A stretch of 64,000 nucleotides of DNA from Ceratodon purpureus (Eukaryota > Streptophyta > Bryopsida > Pseudoditrichales > Ditrichaceae): positions 35,527,918 to 35,591,917 of the forward strand of contig CM026426.1 of assembly GCA_014871385.1 (NCBI GenBank), read 5' to 3'. A program made the position numbers and the translations under genes. Under the pieces are notes generated by a model. That model did not search any database, was not told where the DNA came from, and worked only from the letters and a program-made list of their open reading frames with translations. Numbering within the stretch: position 1 is the first letter of the stretch; each line of letters starts with the position of its first letter. Shown here piece after piece: positions 22,090 through 35,329 of the stretch.

Positions 22090-23307
22090 GACACTGATAC
22101 GAACCTGGAAGCGCTGGGACATGCACCTCGTCGCCCGTCGTGGTTCCGTCGCCCCGGGTCTGCCTTGAGCATTTTCACATCCTCTCCCAAATTATACACA
22201 CCCTGAACCCTGATCAACCACCTCCCCACAGTGCACCTCGCGCTCCAACCCGACCTCTCCAGGGTTAATGTGCTCACAGGTGATGTTCCTGGACTCCGTG
22301 TTTTAATTGTCCGAATTCTCTCATCATGACCATGTTTGAATTTCGTTATCCGCACACTCAATGGAAAATTGGGGAATCATTTGATCTCGATGTGTGCTTC
22401 CTATCGAGACGGGATTGAGTTCCCTGCTCTTGGAATTCCGCCCGTACCGACGCACTCGCGGCACTGTCATCTCCCGAATTATTCGACTAATTTCTGCCTT
22501 CACTATCTAACTTGAAGTAGGGGAATCGCCTAGACACCCTAAACCCTAACCCTGTCACATGTTGATCTCGTTGAATGATGAAAATATTGTTCAGCACTAT
22601 TAAGCTGGTAAATGACGAGTGTACTGTCACCTGACAGCAGAAATTCATGTCCCGCACTGTGGAGGCTAAACACACGCCGAAGTCACTAATTACGTTCCCA
22701 TGGAGCCAGGTAACCACCGGTTATGGCGTGGCAGTCTCTGGAGGCACTTGCAATCCACTCCCACTTTCTCCATAGTGAATTTCAAGTGGAAACACATTTT
22801 TTAAATTAATCTTTTCTCACTTTTTTTTTTTCCGTTCTGTAAATATCATGCCAATGTTAGAGAAAAACTATTCGAACACCACAATATTTTCCATACAGAC
22901 ACCAGAAAGTTTGGCCAAACACTGGGCTCCGTAAACGACTTAGAAATACTTTTGGCCCGTCCTAACTTCCAGACAGACAGGTCGTGACAATATTCCCCAC
23001 TGCATTTCATAAATGGAGGTCACCGCGCAATCGGAAGTGATTTCTGACAAAGTTTACTCTCTTTTCTGGGCACTTTTTCAAAGGACAGCTTTCACTTGCC
23101 GCACTTCCAGGTACTCATAGAGCATCGTAAAAGACACGAACTCCACCCAAATTTTCCAAGACTCAAGATATCCAAGTCTATTTTCAGTATCCTAGCCCCC
23201 CTTCAACATACTTTAAAAATATATGACACTTTTCGTAACGTTTACAACAATGGCTGAAATTGGCATTGAGCTAACCACTTTTTTGGTCCACTTTATTGTG
23301 CTTCCCC
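22090..23307. other. Spacer, no gene seen
   Basis: Only short unrelated frames (for example 22074-22361 and 22487-22717, minus). Contains a poly-T run near 22820. No terminal repeat of the neighbouring CACTA element was recognised here. Confidence 0.45.
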
Positions 23308-26300
23308 TCACTTATGTATTGCATCACGCTCTGGCCGACTCAGTAAGATGTCATCGTATGCAGCCTCCAACACCTCAAATTCGGCACAGTCCTCTGGATC
23401 TGAGTCCCACACTCTTCGCCGCACAACGACGAAACCGTCCATGTATAAGGTTGCAAACCCCATTGTCTCATCCAACATGTAGCCATGAGCAATAGATGCC
23501 TCTGGGCGTGCACGATTTTTAACATGGTTTTTCATAGTCATCGTTGTACATTCAATGGAATACATCCACCGTACTTGAGTGGGTCCCAAATTGATCAACT
23601 CCTCCACCAAGTGAAATGGAAGATGCTACATTATGTCAAAAAAAGTTAGAGGAAAATTCAATTTCATAAAGCACATCGTGATCGCCACATCTTCTTGTAA
23701 GTTTTCCTGTTGTGTAGGGTCCCAAACCTTACAATACAATCTCCTGAATATTCTACAAGCCATCATCACAACCATCCTCGTACTCTAGTCCATAAGTCCC
23801 CACAACGCCAATGGTAACAATGACTGAATTAGGATGTGATAGTCATGCGATTTTAGGGCTCCAAATTTCTTGTTTTGAATATGAGCTCCAATCTCAGAGC
23901 AATACCCAGTTGGCACTTTCAATTTTTCCAACCTAGTGCAAAATATATCAAACTCCTTAGCACTCAAGACGTAGTTAGCTTTGGGATTCAACATCCTCGA
24001 GTTGTTGTTCGGATCCTTCACCATCCAGAGATGTTGTCTAATCCCTCTCGTTGCATGTTGCATCTTACTTTGACGTTATCTTTTTCTTTTACACCACATA
24101 TTGTTTTTAGTAAATTCTCTGAGAAGTTTTTCTCGCAATGCATTACGTCAAGACAATTTTGAATTAATAAATGCTGCCATGGTATACACACAAAAATCAG
24201 TAAATAAGTTCATCATGTCCAACTGTGTTTATAAATTGAATTAAATTGAATAACCATTACATTCTCTCATCAATTCAGCTCATAGCAGTGTAAACTATTT
24301 TCAGTAAACTATTTTCAATACAGCAACAAACTACTAGCTAAAATTCCTAGAACAGACGAAAACGACGAACACAAATATATACTTCTAATGAATACAAATT
24401 ACTACTTTTTATAGAGAAATGTCATGTCATCTTGGTTTCAGCTGACCCCTTCTCGAACTACTGTGATCACATTCGGTGACCAATAAAACGCTCCGCAAAC
24501 CCCTGTTTATTATGTTTGAGGATTTATCAATTGTTATTTCATTGACACTGCAAGTTATTATAGAGATTTAATTAGAACACCAAACCTTCACACTTCCATT
24601 CCCACACTGATGTAAAATAGTAGGAATTATGTTTCATAAAAAGGATCACTGTAAGTTGCATTACCAAGGAAACTATGTCACGATGACCCACAGGAAAGAC
24701 ACTTCATAAATAAAAAATAGTTGTTATCTAAGCGACCTCATCACGACTATAATACATTTCAAACCCTCACAACCTATTGTGTACACACAGAAAATGAAAA
24801 AACAACTGTCTAAAGCCAAAAAGCTTACAAACAACAACTCATAACTCAACTAAGCTGGAAACAATGGACATGGAATGTGGTGTTAAACCATACTTACTTT
24901 CTACTACCGCAATTCATAGAAGATGCTTTCCCTTTTTATGCCATGTTGTTTCAATGGGTCAGGAGATCTCTGGCGTTTAATCATTCTTGGCATGCTCAGT
25001 TTACTTCCTCGCATAGTGTTTCTTGCTTCTCCACATCTGCTTGCTCATGTCTCCGCATGGACTGCTGTAGAAGTGGAAGCATCAGAGGCTTTCCTCCTCT
25101 TCCTTGTTGTGTACAGTACATAAGAGATGTAGATATGATAGGCTCGATTAATGTGTTGCTCATTGCTTGTCTATGGCCCGATGAGGATGTTCCCGTTGCC
25201 ATATCGTGACCATCAACATGAGGTGCAACACCTTCATTAGACCCAGAATTGTCTGCTGTTCTACCTGTGTGAATTGGAGCTCCATCTCCGTGCCTCGACA
25301 ACCATGCTTGATATTTACGCAGTGCATCTAACTGTTGATCAGGTGTTTTTGCGATTGGGGCAGACCTGGTTTCAAGGAGTCCATCAAATAGCATATTGAA
25401 CCTTGGAGACTTGATGTAGTGATCTTCTTTCATCCACCTTCTCGCGTCTGGATAGATGATCTTCCTACTTTCTTATGCATATTTCCCCTTTAGTTGATCC
25501 CCGCACGGTGGATACGGTGTGTAACCTTGATGGGCAGCACCGCAAACAGTCCCATATCTAGGAAAGTCGTGCGTAGTATAAAGTACCAGAGCTCTTAACT
25601 TGAATACTCATTCATTCTCTGGTTTTAGCACATCATACGCACGCACAACTTCCCAAAGAACCTTCAACTCATCAATTAGTGGACGTATCTAAACGTCAAA
25701 GAACTCAAATGGTGCTTGTGATCTACCAGGAATGAGTAAGGTCATCACAATAAATTAATTCTTTGTTATCAGCTAGGGTGAAAGGTTGGGGAAACTTGCC
25801 AGGTCAGGCCAAGCCGGCCATGTTGACTTGTGTAATTCAAAGGGGCAGATTCCATCACATGAAATCTACATCCTCACATTCCTTTGTTGGCTTCCGAATC
25901 CTTTTGTGTCAAACACGTCTTCAGGTAATGTGTCTAGGTGTTTCCAAGCTAGAAAATCAGCAGTAAATCTCACCTTTCCATCCCTGCTCGGATTCTCCTT
26001 GTGCCACTGTAGAAGCTTGCTAAGGACAGAGATTCTATAGAAACGCTGCAGCCTTGGTGTAATCTTGAAATGCATCAATACCTTTAGCGGCCTAATGAGA
26101 TGCAACATATCTTTGTATCTTCCTACGTTACACTTGGGGCAGCGATCAAATTTCCTAGTTTCCTTCGTGTCAAACAAAACACATCCGTTTGGAAACCCTT
26201 CTATATTCTGGAAGTCTAGTCCGAGGTGCTTCGTCAGTGTTTTGGCTTGGAAAAGAGATGCCGGCAAGCAATTATCATCTAGTAACAGGCACTTGACAGT

Positions 26301-26420
26301 CGCAAGGATATCGTCGACGGCCTCTTTAGAGATTCCAGGGTGGATAGCCACTAGATTCACCAGCATTACAATGGCGCCTAGCTTTGAATGTCTTGAGCCG
26401 TTGATTAGTAATCTCATGGC
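23308..26420 (-). mobile_element. CACTA (En/Spm) element, decayed TNP2 transposase
   Basis: Minus-strand fragments in family order. 25866-26417 is the N-terminal part: HPGISKEAVDDILATVKCLL, then FDRCPKCNVGRYKD with its zinc-type CxxC, and RLQRFYRISVLSKLLQWH. 25690-25860 has FELHKSTWPAWPD-like and LIDELKVLW. 25440-25610 has LYTTHDFPRYGTVCGAAHQG, the TNP2 core. 24996-25433 is a linker. 23785-24063 has FGALKSHDYHILIQSLLPLA. 23308-23610 is the DUF4218-type end (LINLGPTQVRWMYSIECT, then IAHGYMLDETMGFATLYM). The coding line contains several TAA/TGA stops and frame changes, so this is an inactive copy. The CACTA-type inverted ends were not found. Confidence 0.85.
24180..24990. other. AT-rich stretch within the CACTA coding line
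   Basis: About 800 bp of AT-rich sequence lies between two TNP2 segments and looks like an intron or small insertion. No frame of note. Confidence 0.35.
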
Positions 26421-26518
26421 GTCTTCTATAGCCCCTGGGTCCTTTACATGGTTGTCTATAATCCAAAGATTCCTTGATCTATCCTCCCTTAGTCTCCACT
26501 AGCTGTTTTACAGTATTT

Positions 26519-29370
26519 CATCCCTGTCCCCGACAGTCATTTAGTCCGCTGGATGAACTCTGTCGCAACTGACTGGATGATTCTGTTAGTTTTCAGAGGG
26601 TTTAAGAGGCAGGTTTAGGGTTTTGAGAGATCATTCTACACTAGAGCATGTAGAATCAGAGAGGTCTGAGAGCTGTTACGAGCTGTTGTACCATGTTTTG
26701 GGGCTGTTTTGATCCATTTTATGCAATTTGCACCTCTTTTTGCACTTGTATTGTACATTTCCAGCATTCTATGAGGGTTTGGAGCACTCAGTTTAGTTGG
26801 GTTTTGTTGGGTTTTGATGGGATTGTGAAGGCTAGGGTTTAGTGGTTAAATCCTCCCTTTACCATTGGCGACCATGCTTTAGTTCGTACCATGTGATCTC
26901 CTGCTTGTTGTAGGCTGTTCCACACACTAGAATCGTCCTGAAGTACACACATTAGGTCTGCAGAGGTGCAGCAGTGACTGTCAGGAGTGTTTAGGGGTGC
27001 TAAACTGCTGTCATTGTGATTTCGAGGTGCTGAATTGTTATTGGCAAGGTGTAGGGAGTCACTCCAATGTTAGAATTGGTCATCAGAGTGCTGTGGGCGT
27101 AGGTGCTGTGAGGAGTTGAAGTGATAGGTTTGCTTTGGCATTGACCCTTGTTAACTGAGGGCAGTTCATGAGCAAAAAACGGGATAAGGCTGCTTTAGGT
27201 TAGATTTGAACTCCAACTGTGAAAAGGAGCGAAAGGTAAGTAATCCAAAATTTTAGGATTTCAAATATCAAATTTCAGATCCAAAATTTTAGGATCTTAA
27301 AAATTTGAATTTTGAATTTTGAATTTGAGGACTTTAATTGGGGACTTGGGTTGGCTCTACGGACCTTAATTTGGGGATCTGGGTCGGCAGTGGGGCGTCG
27401 TTTTTGGGGACGTTGGTTGACATTTGGGACCTGGACCTGAGGTTGGCACATGTCAGAACAGACTAGTAATTTGGGTTGTTGAGTGCATTTGGGCAGATTC
27501 AGGGTGATTTCTGTTTCAAGTATTGTCAGACTTGTAACCAACATTGTAACCACTGGACTGGATTTCCTAAGGGTTGATACAGTGTGAAGAAGGGAATAGG
27601 AACTAATTAGGGGAAATTTTGGAGAACTGCCTTGGTCTGTTCGTATTTGCTAGAAAAAGTGTCTGTAAGCACTAATTAGGCCACACAGCCGACTGTTGGG
27701 TCGATGAGTGCTAAAGTGGCAAGGACTACAAGTATTGGTAGCTGACTAATTGGAGGAGGCCAAGGAGAGCCAACCAGAGCGGATAGGGAGTAATAGCCGC
27801 CAAGACTAGGAAGAACTCACAGCCCACTAAACGCAGCCGATTGATTACTACAACACCGTCAGGATCAGCCGTTCACACCATGGAGGAAGGTGACGTGACT
27901 GATCTAAGGGTTGAGATACAGGCGCTAGAGAGATACTTGCTCTGGATAAAAAGTGCGGAACTCACACCATTGACTGACGCCTGCAACGTCGTCAGCACGG
28001 ACAGTTTACACACTATGGAGGAAGGTGAAGTGAATGATATCATCAGGGCTGACATACAGGTGATGGAGAGAGACCTGCTCCGATTGCAAAGTAAGGAAAG
28101 AACAGCACTGCCAACTGGAGCATAAGTCCATGGCCGACTTAGCTAGCAGGGCAGTGCAGCTAAGCGGGAGGGTGAACTCATTGACATAGAGGTCAAAAAT
28201 AACATTTCATCATTAGATGGGAGGATATAGGAGAGCCAATTCAAAGAGGGAATGCAGTTCAAAAACGGGGATGGACTAAACAATCATTCTGACGAAGCCA
28301 ACATTCCCTGGAGATATTAGGACAGGAGAAGAACTACGTCATTTAGAGGGGATTTCTCCACTGCAGTGAATGACTACAGTATCTTTTATTTGAGAAGGAC
28401 GCTAGACGCAGCAAACCTTTGCAAAGCCGACGCAATGGCCAAGTCAAGCTACTGGCAGAGCTGACTCAGGAGCACAGCCAATGTAGTGGCCAATTCGAGT
28501 TAGTGGGAGAGCCGACTTTGAAGCGGAGCTGACCCAGTGGCCAAGTTGGGGTATTGACAGAGCCGACTTGGGAGCAGAGAAGCAGTTGTTACAGAGCCGA
28601 CCGACATCACCAGTCTGCTTGCCAAAAACTCGAGAGACTCTGCCAGCGGCATTTCAGAACCTGAGGCAGAAATTGGAGGAGACAAAGGACCGATCAGTTC
28701 AGGAACAGGTTATTAGTGACCAACCCGAAGGCGCCCCTGGCAAGAATGTTCACTTCCTGGATGACTTTAGATTTCAAGCTGAGTGGGCACAGGACAAGGA
28801 GGACTGGCTAGCAGTGGAGGCGTTCAAGGCCGACTTGTTTGGTAAGCGAGAGGAGGCTAGACATCAGCAGACTGCACCGTTGGGAGGAGCATGGTTACAT
28901 CAGTGGCATACAAGGCCGCAATGGCCGGTGGAGCAGCACCCAACACTGCAGGAGACTGTGTTCAACCGTTGTGTTTGGGAGGCAGCACAGGAGTTGGCAA
29001 TTCAGCACTTGGCAGCACAGCAGCCGGCAGCGCAGTAGTTGGAAGCTTAGGAGTTGGCAGCTCAGTCGCATGCAGCTCAATAGTTAGGTGCAATTCAGCG
29101 GTTTCAGGAGCGTCGACGCTTGCGTGGACTCTTCAGGAGCGTTTCCTAGGACCTTGCGAGAGACCCAACTGCGTCTGCCGACTCGGTCGTGTCCCCTTCA
29201 CTAGCTGACCTTGCAGAGCCGACTGTGTTTGTCGACTCGATCGAGCCGCCTGTACCGGATGACCTTGTAGTGCCGAGGGTTTGAAGCACTTAGTTTAGTT
29301 GGGTTTTGTTGGGTTTTGTTGGGATTGTGATAGCTAGGGTTTAGTGGTTAAATCCTCCCTTTACCATCGT
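26519..29370 (+). mobile_element. LTR-type non-autonomous fossil element
   Basis: Two direct repeats of about 95 bp, 26771-26866 and 29276-29370, are about 93-95% alike (both contain TTTAGTTGGGTTTTGTTGGG). They enclose about 2.4 kb. Just after the left repeat lies TTGGCGACCATGC, which resembles the primer-binding site that follows a plant LTR. The left LTR may extend leftward to about 26.5 kb, while the right one matches only over its end. The interior has gag-like low-complexity coding sequence (27841-29040) but no reverse transcriptase, integrase or envelope. Family: TRIM/LARD-like LTR relative (inference). It is broken, with a moderate age judged from repeat divergence. Confidence 0.5.
27873..28110 (+). 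repeat. ~125-bp duplicated coding unit
   Basis: Two neighbouring units share CACACNATGGAGGAAGGTGA, then GACATACAGG-type sequence, about 130 bp apart. They lie inside the LTR-type fossil and reflect local tandem duplication. Confidence 0.6.
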
Positions 29371-29433
29371 CCACTAACCATGCATTGTTAAGTCAATCTG
29401 GTCCAAGTCTTGCAACGGGCGAATTTTTTCTTA

Positions 29434-30140
29434 TTAATAATCGGCTTGAGCAGTATCATTACCTTGGCCTTCATCTCGGTCTTCGCCGCAGACTGGAATG
29501 GGCTGGTTGTCATGTATTATGCCTTCCATATGATCATTTTCCTCACGATTGCTTCCAGATGCCTTAGGGAAAATGTCTGTTTGACCTCCAACTCGAACAT
29601 TATGATCTTCCCCATGTACATCGCCAGATTCATGCACTACTCCATCTTCTCTGTTGATACTTTTTGTATTGTCCCCCTCTTCCAAAGCATTCATAGTGAT
29701 TTCGTTAATTCGCTCTTTTGTGTCAGCAAAGGACTGCATTTGCTGATACATGTGTTGTACCATTCTCCGCATTTCCAAACCACTGTCACGACGTTCTTCA
29801 CGGACATTTGAAGCTGACTCCTTGAGTGAAAAATCTGCCTCCCATTCATCACCTGATGAATCAAGATCTTGCGGGCCCCTCCATACTTTGCATTCGGGAG
29901 CCCTTCCATACCTAATGAAATATCTCTCGATTTCCTCGAGCCGGAAGGATGACCCTACGCCCTTATGTTACGTACAAGGGCATGGCAGTTTTTGGAAGTT
30001 GTAAAGTCTCGCTCATTCTTTGTCACGTCGCCAAAGATCGTTATATCTAGCCCTCACCTTGTTGGCATCTGTTAATGGTAGACGCATTGACATGTCGAGG
30101 AGGTCTTCACTCTTTGTAGCTCGAGAAACCTATGGATCAT
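29434..30140 (-). CDS. Trihelix/SANT-like protein fragment
   Basis: Minus-strand frames in order: about 30005-30125 (KVRARYNDLWRRDKE, a helix of the type seen in trihelix or Myb/SANT-like DNA-binding domains), 29880-29990 (RLEEIERYFIRYGRAPECKV), and 29434-29880 (DLDSSGDEWEADFSLKESAS, then a coil MVQHMYQQMQSFADTKERIN). Genes of this kind are often the second gene of plant DNA transposons. Its position beyond the LTR fossil, on the same strand as the CACTA transposase, allows the reading that it belongs to that CACTA element and was separated by the insertion (inference). Confidence 0.4.
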
Positions 30141-32690
30141 TGTGGGACATATATGAGTGAAACCAGAGCTCCATTGCACACCATTCACTAATTTAATGGC
30201 TTAGTGAAAACCAGGAAGTGAATAGTAGTAGACCGTGAAAGCAGTCAAGTGTTTTATTCATCCAGACACTAGAATGTTGATTTCTAAGACGGCGTAAAGG
30301 ATATAATTTTTTAATAAAATTTTCTTATATATTTATGCGAGGTTTGATTGATCATGATATTTAGACGTGTATCATTGCACCAGGTTGTAGTTGATCTAAC
30401 AAGTCTGAAGAGTAGTATGTTTCCATAGGTCAAATGAAATAATCTTAGTAAAATAGAGTAAAAAACAAAGGTTCAGTTGAGTGTTGCAATTATGCATGTT
30501 TTTCAATTAAGACATTGTGGTTCAGAGTAAATCACAATGAGGGTATAGTTTATGACATAATCTGCATACCTTAGATGATGATAAACACCGTAGGTTTTAT
30601 TCTATTCTTTTTTCCGAGCAAACATCAAAACGCCTATGGAATCACAGGGCGCCTTTAGGAGGTTTCCACTTGACCCAGGTGGGAATGTTGGAGGTTTCCC
30701 TTGTGCATGAACAGTGTCAAGAGGGAATTAATCCTGTAATGACGAAGGCTCCATTTTGTGGCGTTTGGATGAACTGAAGGTGAACTGCAGGGAAGCTACA
30801 AGAGCTTTTTCATCCCCTTTTTGCTTGTGTACCTTGAATCGTGGGTTAGGAATAGTTTCCAATTGACTTTGCAATCATCTCAGCCTTTGTCTTCATGTGA
30901 GAGAACCAATGAAAATAAACGGGAAGCAAAATTCGCCATTTTAGTGTATTTAGCTCCTTTCTCAAAATTTGAAATTTCTCCTTGAAAATGATGTTTTGGG
31001 AGTATGAGCCCAACCAACAAAACAAAGGTGAGCTAGTCTAGTTTCTAGTGCAATTCGGATTTTGGAAAATTTTGTTTCCATGTAATATTTCAATGTCCTC
31101 CAAATTCTAATTATAGATGTGCATGGTAAACAATTTCACACCATGATGTTTGTTTATATAGTCTGCACCCATGGTGGAATTCTCATAATTTTTGAACTAA
31201 TTTTCTATTTAATATGAATTTTTCTTCACTTTTCATTAAAAAATTCTAATAATAATCATTTTTTAATTTTTAATTTTTAATTTTTTTGATTAGGTGTAGA
31301 GGAAATGTACCCTTATCTATGAAAAATAAACAAAAAATAATTCAAGCATTTCTTTTTGGAAATTGGCAACAAATTGATTGCTTAGCTATGAGGCTCTGAG
31401 GTTGCTGCTATAGATCTGGCGTTCAAGGGTTAATTGACCTAGATCACAATCCCCAGGGGCAGTGAAGCGAGGAAGGCCATCTAGTACAGCCACTCTCAGT
31501 GACGGCATCCAATAGCAGGAGGCATCCAAGCTGGCATGTACAGTACAGAGTTAACTTGATTTTAGGTTCTTGAAGTTCATTATGTTGTATTGTTCGAAGT
31601 GATTTCTAGTGGAAGGTAAATCTTTTATTTTCCATACTAACTGGATCCTTGCACCAGACAATGTTAGAAGCAATGTAAACTAGACCTTGGAATATCAAGT
31701 GCTTTGAGATTTGCCAAAGTCATAAATAATAAATCAACCTCCAAAGGACAATGCGCCCATTGGAGGCGCATTTGGAGTTTGGGCATGCACCTGTGACTTC
31801 AATTTGGATGGATATTTTTTGAAACATTGATGACTTGATCTCCACTCTTGGAGTTGGAAAGGTTTGGTCCATGACGTGGGTCGGAGCAAGCGCTTTAGGC
31901 ACAGCAGATGAGTCTGTGACCGCAATGCACGCAAAGGAATCAAAGAGTAATAGCAAACACCTTCAATAAAGTGAGAGAATCACTAATATTGCGCAGAGAT
32001 TACAAATAAACGATGCATTGCGTTTGCAAATGGAACAATCGAAAAGATAGTCCCTCGATGATACGTTTAGGGTGAGAGCTCGATTTACTATCTTCACATC
32101 ATCTCAGAGTGAATGTCTTCTGTTACCAAAAAATGAGGAATGACGGTGATGTCTTGGGATGTGGACCAGATGTCTTGGGATGTGGACCAGATGTCTTTCC
32201 CACTGGTTTGTCACGATACACTATATTTCTCAAGAGACAAGGTAGTACACACTGATTGAGAATGGCATGCGTGGTAAATCAGTGCTCCAACGGAGCTAAT
32301 CATTTGCATGTGCTGAGTAAATGCATCCACTAGATTTGAGGGGCAATTTACGCAAACCACCTCTCATTTATAGCAATATAGGCAGCTTAATAATTAAAAG
32401 AAGTAATTGAGATACATGAAGATCTTTCATTAGCCGCCATGTATGAGTACCTGCCATGACGGTGCTGTCATAGTGCATTAATTTTGGCTTGAAACCCTGA
32501 ACTAAACGGTCTATCCCTGAAGTTGTAATTTACTTAAATGTCTATGTCAGATCCGACAGCCTAAAATTGTAATGATTAGTTAGTGTAGTACCTGGCATAA
32601 AGAGGCCAGAATTAGGGTAGGTTTCCAAGGATGAAGGAAGATATCAAGAGAGCAGTGAACAGTTCAAAATATATGTGTCTAGGGCAACGT
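30141..32690. other. AT-rich intergenic DNA
   Basis: About 2.5 kb of AT-rich sequence with no supported gene. It holds a TTTTTAA-type tract near 31260-31290, an overlapping pair of short minus frames at 31720-31956, and the 21-bp tandem repeat at 32148. Confidence 0.5.
32148..32197. repeat. 21-bp tandem repeat, ~2.3 copies
   Basis: The unit GATGTCTTGGGATGTGGACC(A) is repeated exactly twice, then partly a third time. Confidence 0.95.
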
Positions 32691-32773
32691 TTTATTCCGG
32701 ATTTTGCATTTGTCGTTTGTTAGTTTCTACGATTTATTCCGCATATTGCACTTGTCGTTTGTTAGTTTCTATA
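32691..32773. repeat. 42-bp tandem duplication upstream of an ORF
   Basis: Two units starting TTTATTCC, each ending TTGTCGTTTGTTAGTTTCTA, at 32691 and 32733. They end six bases before the ATG at 32779, so they lie in the presumed 5' leader of the gene that follows. Confidence 0.9.
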
Positions 32774-32778
32774 GAGCA

Positions 32779-33410
32779 GGATGGACTTTGCAGTGATTAC
32801 GGACCTCTTAAGTCAGAGTTGGGTCACTCCTGAATCTGCGATGGCTAAGTTGTTTCCCGACCTCATGCCGGAGTTGCACCTACATTATACTTAGAGCCCA
32901 TAGTGGAGTTATGACTATATGACGCTTGTGGAGAACTTGCGCCAGAGAGGTGACGAGTGGGAGCGACTGATAGACTCCATGCCCGCATGGTGTGCGTATG
33001 TAGTTGCTTTCAAGGAGTCACAAGATGTGAGGAAGCGGAAAGACGAGTGGGGTACCGGTATGGTTCATGCGTACTGGGCTGAGGCACTTGTACTGTTTAT
33101 GACCAATTGGGTTATCCCGTTCGAGATTGACGAGAATCTTGTCAACACGGAGCTCTGTGAGTTATCGCTGCAGCAGAAGGTCATGCTGCGTGACCACATT
33201 CGGAACAGCTACGAGATGGAGGTAACGGGTCCTCCTCCGGGCTACAGCATGTGTTCATCCTCTTCTTTCGGACATGAGTCATCGTCAAAGGAGAGAAAGG
33301 TATCTCCTAAATACTGGGCACCACCGGCAGTCTTTTGTGGATACTTGAAGCTGCCAATACGTCCTAAGGCGCACCTGAATGTCATACTCGCAAAAGGGTT
33401 AGCAAAATGA
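32779..33410 (+). CDS. Unknown ~210-aa protein, interrupted
   Basis: A plus-strand frame from ATG 32779 (MDFAVITDLLSQSWVTPE) to TGA 33410, open except for two in-frame TAG codons near 32892 and 32901. An uninterrupted part starts at Met 32919. Features: a helical N-terminus, MPAWCAYVVAFKESQDVRKR, EALVLFMTNWVIPFEIDENL, a Ser-rich stretch, then a basic tail. No known domain. The upstream 42-bp duplication and the TAG pattern resemble other repeat-borne genes of this window. Confidence 0.4.
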
Positions 33411-34827
33411 AGGTAAACATCACACCCCGGTCAAAATAGTTCTGCATGAAGAAGTTTTATGTAGTTTAAACTCACGTTTTCAAAGTGACTTATATTGTAA
33501 AATTTTAAGGATTGTTGTTCGGTTTAGGGTATTTCTATGAAAGTAATTCAGATTCCTTAAAGTATTGTAGGATAAACTTCCGCGGCTTGAACTTATGTTC
33601 TTTTTATGTCATGCTATAGAGTGTCTTCGAAGGCAATGACATGTAATAAGGTTGGCTGTTTTCAGGGCTCCACGACGAGGCAAAATTCAGATTTCATCAG
33701 AGTTCTGTGTATTAGTCCGGAGGCGGAGTAGTTCGTCGTCACTGAAGTTAGAAGCGTAGCATCTTGCGCCAAGCTATAACTAGTTCATATGTGCATAAAG
33801 ACTTCCTTGATTAAAATATGCAAGGTGTGTGTAGTTTTGTCTAGGATTCAGTATCCATCATTTTCATTAGGATGGATACTTTAGAAACATATAATTGAAG
33901 GACCTAGAATTTTCCATGCATCGACGGTGTAATATCATCCATGACATTTGAAGCATAGCCACAGTTGGCTTTCAGAAATTGTTGCCACCTAATAGGATGT
34001 TGTAAACTCATATTCCAAATGAGCATTGATATCCATTCTATAGGTCCATACCCGCGGACTCATCCTGTCGCCCGTGTACCTACGAGGCCAGCAAAAGTCA
34101 ATCCCCTCAACCTCGGCCGTTTCGACAGAACCACAAAACTCACTGTCGGATCCGACAGCCGATTTCCGAGAGGAAGGCAATCCACTGACCCCCGTTGCGC
34201 GCACTGTTCTACTCCTGCTTCTATCATCTTTACTCGCTTACTTCTGACTACTTGATTGTTTGTTTGTTTTAAATCGGCTTGTATTAAATCTTCGCGTACT
34301 AGTTTAGCACCCGGAGCTCTTACTTGTTGAATATCGTGGATCTTGTCGCTTGGAATGCTTCTTGTTGTGTTAAGTTGGAGTGTTCCGGTGGCTTGGGGTT
34401 AGAGTTCGTCAGGTTCTTGATTCTTACAACAGTGATCAGTCCTTGTGCTTTGAAGTTCAATCTCTCTCATCGAGATTTTGCTCACCGCTTTGCCTGAGAC
34501 GTGCACCGTAGTGGGTTCAAGCTCTTGCTTCCGTGATGCATCATTAGCACTTAGGTACTTATTCTGGAGAATCTGAACTTATCATGTACTTATTCTAAAG
34601 TTTACTTCACATGAATTTAAGCTTACTTCTTACCACTTGATTGACTGCCGGATCCCACGGTATGCGAAGATTTGTTAGAAGCCGATATATTTACAAATAA
34701 CTTATGGTGATACACATTCAAAAGTGTTTGAAGGGTTCTAAGTGATTTACAGTAGCATCATCGGGTAGAGCTGAGAATAAAGTATGCAATATAAAGCACA
34801 GATAACAAGAGAAGCACGCATCTACTT
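33411..34827. other. Spacer with one palindrome site
   Basis: About 1.4 kb without a supported gene. Short frames at 33965-34255 overlap on both strands. It contains the perfect 16-nt palindrome CTGTCGGATCCGACAG at 34143-34158. Confidence 0.45.
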
Positions 34828-35290
34828 ATCCAAATCTTCGTCATCGTCGCTCAGATTTACGAGAGGGATACTAGGACTATCTACTGCGTCGTAAACATCC
34901 TCTCCAGCGTACTCTAAATAATTGAAGTCCTCTTCCTCGGAAGGATAACCCCCATCTTCCGGGTAGTAATCACGCCCTTCGCCGCCACGGCCACGTCGTC
35001 CATCCACTTCTGGACCCACTCGGGGGGACCATCCTCAAAACTTTTTGCTTCAAAGCAAATAGAGCGCCCGTGACCTTCTATATACATCACGTGCATACGG
35101 TCCTTGGTTGGAGATAGCGATTGGCCACACTAGTCAGAGTGCTCCTCGGGTGGAAATGGAGGCAATCTGTTCGGGATCGGGACTTTGAGCACTGGTGGGC
35201 TACACAATATGGGACAGGTGCAAGCACCGGGGGCAGGGCAAGTCTTGCAGACCATTGCAGCACTCGGGGAATGGCTTGCCATCTGCAATA
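34828..35290 (-). CDS. Unknown acidic-tailed small protein
   Basis: A minus-strand chain of frames. Start MASHSPSAAMVCKTCPAPG near 35280, with a short Cys cluster (CKTC, CTCPILC); then GHGRSICFEAKSFEDGPPEW and VQKWMDDVAVAAKG; and an acidic C-terminus (NLSDDDEDLDK) ending near 34828. Frame changes between pieces imply introns or decay. No family is recognised. Confidence 0.3.
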
Positions 35291-35329
35291 ACACAAGACC
35301 ACGATGACTAAGTACACACACAAACAATC

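Noticed and set aside
22068-22548. Interstitial telomere
   Set aside because: Only two or three CCCTAAA units at each spot; these fit telo-box motifs or chance.
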